Source of the DNA: CANHBY01 sp031374415 | GTDB taxonomy: Bacteria; Pseudomonadota; Gammaproteobacteria; Burkholderiales; Burkholderiaceae_C | Assembly (NCBI GenBank): GCA_031374415.1 | Contig: JANMGB010000073.1 | Coordinates: 1 to 18,561, forward strand | Direction: 5' to 3' | DNA: 18,561 bases | Shown: positions 13,751 through 18,561 of the stretch, piece after piece | Position numbering within the stretch: position 1 is the first letter of the stretch | How the letters are laid out: each line of letters begins with the position of its first letter | Program-made: the position numbers and the translations under genes | The notes under the pieces: model-generated | Database searches by the model: none | What the model was told of the DNA's origin: nothing | Seen by the model: the letters and a program-made list of their open reading frames with translations, nothing else

Positions 13751-14611
13751 ATGATTCTAACTTTCGACGCTTGGGGCCATCCGCCTGGTCTGGCGCCTTG
13801 GTTGCTGGCTGCTGCGTTTCTGGCGATTTTGTCCTACGGTTTGGCCAGCCTGCTAGGCGATGAGTATGACCGCACGGCTGCAGATAAGGCGGTCGCCCTG
13901 GACATCACGGGGGGGGTGGGCCTGGCCCGCGCCAGCTTGTGGCTGGGCTGGTGTCTTCATGCCGGCGTGATCTTGCTCGACGTCTGGAGCGCTGGCGCTC
14001 ACACGGCGCGGTTCGGGTTTGCGCCCGCCTTGTCGGTCACCGCTTGGTTGGTGCTTGCTGTTTACGGCATCGAAAGCCGCTTTTTGCCCCTCACAGGCGC
14101 CCGCCGTGCCTTGGCTTTGTTTGCGATGGTCGGGGTCGGGTTGGCCACGCTGTTCCCAGGAGAACCCTTGCCCCACGTCGCCCCCTGGGCACCCATGCAC
14201 TGGGTGTTAGGTATTGCGTCATACGGCTTGTTTGGAGCGGCGGTCTTGCATGCTGTTTTGCTCAATCGAGCGGAGCGGCAGCTGCGTCAAAAGTCGGTCA
14301 GCACCCATGCCCCAGGCTTGCCCTTGCTGCGGCTAGAGCGCTTGACCTTTCGCTTCGTTGAGGCTGGGTTTGCGGTTTTGACCGCCGCCTTGGTGCTCGG
14401 GTGGGGGGTGTCGCCGTCTTGGCGTTGGGATCACAAGGCTATTTTTTCTCTTTGTGGCTGGGCTGTGTTTGCCGCCTTGCTCTTGGGGCGGCATGCATTT
14501 GGTTGGCGCGGTTTGCAGGCCACCCGCTGGCTTTATGCCGGGGCAGGCTTATTGTTGTTGGCCTACGTGGGCTCCCGCTTCGTCCTCCAGGTTTTACTTC
14601 ATTCCCATTGA
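13751..14611 (+). CDS. ypjD: YpjD/CcsA-like inner-membrane cytochrome c assembly family protein
   Basis: A 286-residue polytopic membrane protein, about eight hydrophobic segments. The family motifs are 'WAPMHWVLGIASYGLFGAAVLHAVLL' and the C-terminal 'SWRWDHKAIFSLCGWAVFAALLLGRHAFGWRGLQATRW' with 'LLAYVGSRFVLQVLL', typical of the YpjD/HemX branch of the CcsA superfamily, whose conserved histidines bind heme in the true cytochrome c assembly proteins. YpjD neighbours ffh in E. coli too; its exact job is not settled. The start at 13751 ('MILTFDAWGHPPG') was chosen because the in-frame extension back to 13607 only translates the repeat element. No strong ribosome site is visible. It probably leads a run with the PP0621-like gene, pilS and pilR. 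Confidence 0.9.
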   Translation: MILTFDAWGHPPGLAPWLLAAAFLAILSYGLASLLGDEYDRTAADKAVALDITGGVGLARASLWLGWCLHAGVILLDVWSAGAHTARFGFAPALSVTAWLVLAVYGIESRFLPLTGARRALALFAMVGVGLATLFPGEPLPHVAPWAPMHWVLGIASYGLFGAAVLHAVLLNRAERQLRQKSVSTHAPGLPLLRLERLTFRFVEAGFAVLTAALVLGWGVSPSWRWDHKAIFSLCGWAVFAALLLGRHAFGWRGLQATRWLYAGAGLLLLAYVGSRFVLQVLLHSH

Positions 14612-14645
14612 GACACGCAGCCATTGATCCGGAGTCCGTTTGACC

Positions 14646-14876
14646 ATGAAATACCTGCTTTTGTTGGCCGTGCTCGGTGCTGGCTTATGGCTTTGGGTGA
14701 GGAGTCGGCGGCCACGCGTGCCGCCTCCTGCCGGGCGCAAGGCCAAGCCCGAAGACATGGTGCAATGCGCCCACTGCGGGTTGCACCTGCCTCGCAGCGA
14801 TGCCCTGCTCGGCGAGGGGGGGCTGTTTTGTGGTGCGCAACACCGTCAGGCTTTCGAGCAGTCCCGCCATGAATGA
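14646..14876 (+). CDS. PP0621-family small membrane-anchored zinc-ribbon protein
   Basis: A 76-residue protein with an N-terminal hydrophobic helix ('MKYLLLLAVLGAGLWLWV') followed by Arg/Pro-rich residues and a small metal-binding fold: 'MVQCAHCGLHLPRSDAL' (C-x2-C) and 'GLFCGAQHRQAF' (C-x3-H). This is the layout of the PP0621 family, commonly encoded just upstream of pilS in Burkholderiales. A TTG six bases earlier is possible, but the ATG at 14646 gives a normal signal-like start, with GGAG at 14631-14634. The stop overlaps the pilS start (ATGA), so translation is coupled. Its function is unknown; the context suggests a link with the pilus regulators or with ypjD. Confidence 0.88.
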   Translation: MKYLLLLAVLGAGLWLWVRSRRPRVPPPAGRKAKPEDMVQCAHCGLHLPRSDALLGEGGLFCGAQHRQAFEQSRHE

Positions 14877-16795
14877 CTGAGCGCGCCTCCGATGCCAGGT
14901 CGGCCCGTGATCGACGCCATCGTGACCGGCGTGTCAGCGAGCGTGTGCAGCCCCTGGGGCGGTCCTGGTTTGGGGTGCTTGAGGGTCTGCCTGACGAAGA
15001 TGACGAGGCTGCACAAGCGGCCGCCCTATGGTCTGAGGATTCCCTGCCTCCAGATGAGTCGACTGTGTCGGGCCCAGAGGGCGCGCGTCCGTTTTTTTCG
15101 GGCGAAACACGGCGCGTCGTGGGTGCAGGTGAAACCGCTTACCAGCGCATCTACCGCGCCTTTTTAGGCGCCCGTGCCGCACTCGCGCTGGTGCTCGTCC
15201 TGTCACTGGGTTTGGCGGGTGCCCTTCATACGCGGCCCAGCGTGATCGTGGTCATCATCACGCTCGTTTATGCCGCTCAGGCGCTGGGGCTGTGGTTGCT
15301 TCCCCAGCGCCATCATCCACTCCATGACAAGGGGCCCGGCCTGGCCCGCTTGCGGGGACGAGCCTGGGTGGGGACGATCGGTGTGGACATCGCCTGCTAC
15401 CTCGGTCTGCACTTGTTGACCTCGACAGCTGTCTTCAACCACGTTCCCTTGCTGGTTCTTCCGGTCCTGATGGCGGGCGTTCTGACCCCCCGGCTCATGG
15501 CCTTGGCCACCGCGGCTGCGGTGGCGATGGGGCTGTTGCTGGTGGCTTGGTTCGCCCCGCTGGCGGGATCCGACGCCAGTTTGGCGTTGAGCCAGGCGGG
15601 GTTGGCCGGCAGTGGGTTTTTTGTGATCACCGTGTTGGCCGGTGAGCTGGCCGGGCGCATCGCCCGCGAAGAACGCTCGGCCCGTGGCAGCCTTGAATTG
15701 GCGCGGCGCCAGGCCCAGCTCAACCGCCTCATGATTGAAGAAATGCAAGACGGTGTGTTGGTTGTCGACCGCATGGGGCGGGTGCGTGCAGCCAACCCCG
15801 CAGCACGGCGATTGCTCGCGCCGGAGGGCCTGGGCCCTGCGGCACCGTTCAACTTGGGCTCCGTGTCTGCATGGCACAGCGTGGTGCGTGCCGTCGAGCA
15901 AGCCTTCGCCAGCGGCACTTGGCCGGAGGAGGGCCGGGACGTGCGCGTGCGCTTCAGTCCTGGCAATCAGCGGGTGTTGCGAATGCGGGTGCGTTTTACC
16001 CGGCATCAAGCGGCCCAGGCCAGCGAAGATTTCTGTGTCTTGTTGCTCGAAGACGTGCGCAGCATGCAGGCCCGCAGCCGTCAAGAAAAGCTCGCCGCCA
16101 TGGGACGAATGTCCGCAGGCATTGCCCATGAAATTCGCAATCCGCTCGCCGCCATCGCGCAAGCCAACGCTTTGTTGGCTGAAGATGCCGCCACGCCCAC
16201 GCAAAGGCAACTCACCCGCATGGTGACCGACAACGTGCAGCGCCTCAAGCGCATCATTGACGACGTCCTTGAGGCTGCGCCGGCGGGGCCACAGCAGGCC
16301 GGTGTCATCGATGTTTGCGCGGTGGTGGCCAACACGTGCAGGGAATGGGCGCAAGCGTCGGGGCTGCCGCTGGGTGCTGATAGCGCCCTGCAGCTCGAGT
16401 TACCCCAAAGCCCCTGGGGGGCTGCATTCGATGCCGACCACCTGCGCCGTGTTTTGGTGAATTTGCTGGACAACGCCTTGCGCCACGGCACACGCACGCC
16501 AGGCTCGGTGAGGCTGCGAATGTTCAGTCCCTCATTGAAGGATCTGGCCATCTCGGTGGCCAGTGATGGTGAGCCCATTGATGCGGATGTGGAGCCCTAC
16601 CTTTTTGAGCCTTTCTTTTCGACCCGCAGTCGCGGCACGGGTCTGGGCTTGTACATTTGCCGAGAGCTGTGTGAGCGATATGGGGCCCGCATCGACTACC
16701 GCCAAGTCCCCAGCGGAGTCGCCCATCGCAACGAATTTGTCGTGGTCATCCCCCAGCAGCCGCTGGATACTCAAGAGGACCCCGTGCCGACCTGA
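14873..16795 (+). CDS. pilS: Sensor histidine kinase PilS (type IV pilus regulation)
   Basis: A 640-residue membrane kinase that phosphorylates PilR to control pilin transcription. Residues 1-~92 are a charged cytoplasmic extension rich in Arg then Asp/Glu. About six transmembrane helices follow (~95-265), then a PAS-like region (~285-400, 'LMIEEMQDGVLVVDRMGRVRAANPAA'). The H box is 'GRMSAGIAHEIRNPLAAIAQA' with phospho-acceptor H419. The ATPase domain has the N box 'RRVLVNLLDNALRHG', a G1 segment 'VASDGEPID' (weaker than the usual D-x-G-x-G), the F box 'LFEPFFSTRSRG' and the G2 box 'GTGLGLYICRELCERYGA'. The start overlaps the PP0621-like stop by ATGA. pilR begins 20 bases after the stop, and the pairing with an NtrC-type regulator supports the PilS assignment. 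Confidence 0.94.
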   Translation: MTERASDARSARDRRHRDRRVSERVQPLGRSWFGVLEGLPDEDDEAAQAAALWSEDSLPPDESTVSGPEGARPFFSGETRRVVGAGETAYQRIYRAFLGARAALALVLVLSLGLAGALHTRPSVIVVIITLVYAAQALGLWLLPQRHHPLHDKGPGLARLRGRAWVGTIGVDIACYLGLHLLTSTAVFNHVPLLVLPVLMAGVLTPRLMALATAAAVAMGLLLVAWFAPLAGSDASLALSQAGLAGSGFFVITVLAGELAGRIAREERSARGSLELARRQAQLNRLMIEEMQDGVLVVDRMGRVRAANPAARRLLAPEGLGPAAPFNLGSVSAWHSVVRAVEQAFASGTWPEEGRDVRVRFSPGNQRVLRMRVRFTRHQAAQASEDFCVLLLEDVRSMQARSRQEKLAAMGRMSAGIAHEIRNPLAAIAQANALLAEDAATPTQRQLTRMVTDNVQRLKRIIDDVLEAAPAGPQQAGVIDVCAVVANTCREWAQASGLPLGADSALQLELPQSPWGAAFDADHLRRVLVNLLDNALRHGTRTPGSVRLRMFSPSLKDLAISVASDGEPIDADVEPYLFEPFFSTRSRGTGLGLYICRELCERYGARIDYRQVPSGVAHRNEFVVVIPQQPLDTQEDPVPT

Positions 16796-16815
16796 TCGGC
16801 CAGCGCATTGTCAAC

Positions 16816-18408
16816 ATGAACCCTTCCTCGCAATTCAGCTTGTTGGTGGTCGACGATGAACCTGACCTTCGCACTCTGTACGAGTTGACCTTGCTGCGTG
16901 AAGGCTACGAGATCGAAACCGCCGGTTCGGTCGAAGAAGCCTGGGCCCAACTGAACGAGCGGGCTTTCAGCGCGGTCATCACCGACATGCGTCTGCCCGA
17001 CGGCTCGGGGTTGGACCTCCTGCGGAGTCTGGAGCGCCAAGGTCGGCGCGAAAAGGCCATCGTGATCACCGCCTTTGGCTCATCAGAAAACGCGGTGGAT
17101 GCGCTCAAGGCGGGCGCCTTTGACTACCTCACCAAGCCGGTTGACTTGCGCCAGTTCCGGGCGGTCGTGGCGTCGGCGCTGGGGCGCAGTGCGCTGTCGG
17201 TTCCCACCATGGTGCCCTCCAGCTTGCGCTCAGAGCAAGCGGACGCCGCTCCAGCCCGAGCAGCCAGGCCCAGCCCCGTGGTGCTTCCACCGGCGGGGCC
17301 GCCGCCTTTGGCGGCCAGTTTGGCCTTCAGCCGCATGGTGGGTCAGTCCCTGGCCATCCAGCAAGTGCGTGCGCTGGTCGAGAAAGTGGCCCGCAGCATG
17401 GCCCCTGTGCTCATTCATGGTGAGTCGGGAACGGGCAAGGAATTGGTGGCCAAATCCATCCATGAGGTCAGCACACGCGGCACCTGTCCTTTCATTGCCG
17501 TCAACTGCAGCGCCATCCCCGAGCAGTTGCTTGAGGCCGAGTTTTTCGGCTACCGCAAGGGCTCCTTCACCGGGGCCCATGAGGATCGGGAGGGCTTCTT
17601 TCAGGCTGCCAACGGCGGCACCCTGTTTTTGGATGAGATCGGTGATTTGCCCTTGTCCATGCAAAGCAAGCTGCTGCGCTGCATTCAAGAGCGGGCGGTG
17701 CGCCCGGTCGGTGCGACCGCCGAGTTGCCCGTCAATGTCCGCGTGCTCAGCGCGACGCACAAAGACCTGGCCACCGAAGTGCAGACCGGCCGTTTTCGGC
17801 AAGACCTTTACTACCGCCTGAACGTCATCCAAATTCGGGTGCCGCCGCTGCGCGAGCGCATCGAAGACCTGGCCGAAATCACGGGGCAGATTTTGTCGCG
17901 TCTGGCCAAGGACTCCGCCATCGCCAGCGTCCCCCAACTCACCCAAGAAGCCTTGGTGTATTTGTCGCGCTATTCCTTTCCAGGCAATGTGCGCGAGCTT
18001 GAAAACTTGTTGCACCGGGCCGTGGCCCTGTCCAGCGGCTCCGAGATTGGCGCGTCCGATCTCGGCTTGCCTGACACTGCGCTGACAGATTCAGCCACCC
18101 CAGAGTTGGATCTCATCTCCAGCTACACCCCGGTGGATGTCTCGGTGCTGATGCCCCCGCCCGTGATCGCAGCCCCCCAGGCCGCGCCGCCCTTGCCCAC
18201 CGATCTGGAGGCCTACCTGGATGACGTTGAACGCGACATCTTGCTGCGCGCACTAGAGCGCTACCGCAACAACCGCACAGCAGCGGGTGCCAGCATGGGT
18301 TTGTCATTGCGCCAAATGCGCTACCGCATGGCACGCCTCAACGTCACGGTCGGCGGCAGCGAGACTCCTGCCGACCCGGACGCCGAGCACGGCGGAACGG
18401 GGTACTAG
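16816..18408 (+). CDS. pilR: Sigma-54-dependent response regulator PilR
   Basis: A 530-residue NtrC-family activator. The receiver domain (1-~125) has acidic D13-D14, phosphoacceptor D57 ('AVITDMRLPDGSG') and K107 ('LTKPVD'). A Pro/Ala-rich linker (~130-170) follows. The AAA+ domain (~172-400) has Walker A 'GESGTGKE' (G202-K208), the sigma-54 contact loop GSFTGA (249-254; Ser replaces the usual Ala), Walker B 'GGTLFLDEIGDL' (D273-E274) and 'FRQDLYYRLNVIQIRVPPLRER' with the arginine finger. The C-terminal Fis-type helix-turn-helix is 'VERDILLRALERYRNNRTAAGASMGLSLRQMRYRMARL'. It drives sigma-54 transcription of pilin genes in response to PilS. The last residues '...GTGY' and the TAG stop coincide with the start of palindromic element B, so the tail may be element-derived. 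Confidence 0.95.
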   Translation: MNPSSQFSLLVVDDEPDLRTLYELTLLREGYEIETAGSVEEAWAQLNERAFSAVITDMRLPDGSGLDLLRSLERQGRREKAIVITAFGSSENAVDALKAGAFDYLTKPVDLRQFRAVVASALGRSALSVPTMVPSSLRSEQADAAPARAARPSPVVLPPAGPPPLAASLAFSRMVGQSLAIQQVRALVEKVARSMAPVLIHGESGTGKELVAKSIHEVSTRGTCPFIAVNCSAIPEQLLEAEFFGYRKGSFTGAHEDREGFFQAANGGTLFLDEIGDLPLSMQSKLLRCIQERAVRPVGATAELPVNVRVLSATHKDLATEVQTGRFRQDLYYRLNVIQIRVPPLRERIEDLAEITGQILSRLAKDSAIASVPQLTQEALVYLSRYSFPGNVRELENLLHRAVALSSGSEIGASDLGLPDTALTDSATPELDLISSYTPVDVSVLMPPPVIAAPQAAPPLPTDLEAYLDDVERDILLRALERYRNNRTAAGASMGLSLRQMRYRMARLNVTVGGSETPADPDAEHGGTGY

Positions 18409-18561
18409 GGCGTGTTAACAAATACCTGGCCCCTGCGTGGGCGGCAGAATGGGCGCAATCGAGGCGCAAAGCGCAGACGTGGTGGTGCCCACGTCGAGCA
18501 TTTGCAACGTGGAGTGCGCCCATTCTGCCACCCACCCGGAGGGCTGGCGCTGCAAAGGGCC
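18397..18561 (+). repeat. Palindromic element, copy B (after pilR)
   Basis: It begins ACGGGGTACTAGGGCGTGTT (18397-18416), 18 of 20 bases equal to copy A. A stem-loop spans 18437-18535. Its outer arms (GTGGGCGGCAGAATGGGCGC and its near-complement at 18515-18535) are almost perfectly paired, and its inner 7-bp stem GACGTGG/CCACGTC closes a 6-base loop (18483-18488). The core boxes GGCGCAAAGCGCAG (18463-18476) and CGAGCATTTGCAACG (18495-18509) match copy A at 13/14 and 15/15, while arms and inner stem differ. The right end may lie beyond the window. It could also end pilR transcription. Confidence 0.8.

Noticed and set aside
15203..16354. 383-codon open frame antisense to pilS
   Set aside because: Shadow of a strongly supported coding frame; composition is arginine/glutamine/histidine-rich without motifs.
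18344..18535. Minus-strand open frame across element B
   Set aside because: It lies in the palindrome and the pilR 3' end, with no homology or ribosome site.
1..18561. CRISPR array or defence cassette
   Set aside because: No regularly spaced direct repeats and no cas-like genes other than the tnpB fragment.

Overview
The window looks like the chromosome of a betaproteobacterium of the order Burkholderiales, most likely Comamonadaceae. This is inferred from the high G+C content, from the block ffh / ypjD-like / PP0621-like / pilS / pilR, from the dusB-fis-purH cluster, and from the protein motifs. No species can be named from the sequence alone.

Layout: (1) Positions 1 to about 1790 are an accessory, decaying segment. 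It holds the C-terminal part of an IS200/IS605-type TnpB protein cut by the window edge, an OmpR-type response regulator on the minus strand whose last codons run into the transposon end, and a histidine kinase remnant that lacks its front half and is frameshifted in a run of eight G. (2) At 1809-1882 lies tRNA-Gly(CCC), whose likely -10 box is inside or at the edge of the kinase remnant. (3) 1945-5723 carries a degenerate GGDEF protein and alaS, separated by 209 bases packed with five short hairpins. (4) 5908-6816 encodes an exported protein with the formylglycine-generating-enzyme fold but without the catalytic cysteines. It converges on a yqaA (DedA-type) membrane protein, with a large palindromic element between them. 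(5) 7564-10460 is the dusB-fis-purH run (tRNA modification, nucleoid protein, last two steps of IMP synthesis). A GNAT acetyltransferase follows, convergent with a membrane-anchored DUF2726 protein. (6) ffh (signal recognition particle GTPase) is transcribed leftward. Divergent from it are a ypjD-like cytochrome-c-assembly-type membrane protein, a small PP0621-like zinc-ribbon protein, and the type IV pilus two-component pair pilS-pilR. Between ffh and ypjD sits a 260-base nested inverted-repeat element with two neisserial dRS3-like palindromes.

The housekeeping genes are ordinary. The most unusual signal is a pair of palindromic elements, one between the formylglycine-type gene and yqaA and one after pilR. 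They share a nearly identical 20-base end, which also supplies the last codons (Thr-Gly-Tyr-stop) of both neighbouring genes. They also share two conserved core boxes, while the inner stem and outer arms differ in sequence but stay self-complementary in each copy. This suggests a mobile or regulatory hairpin family under selection for structure.
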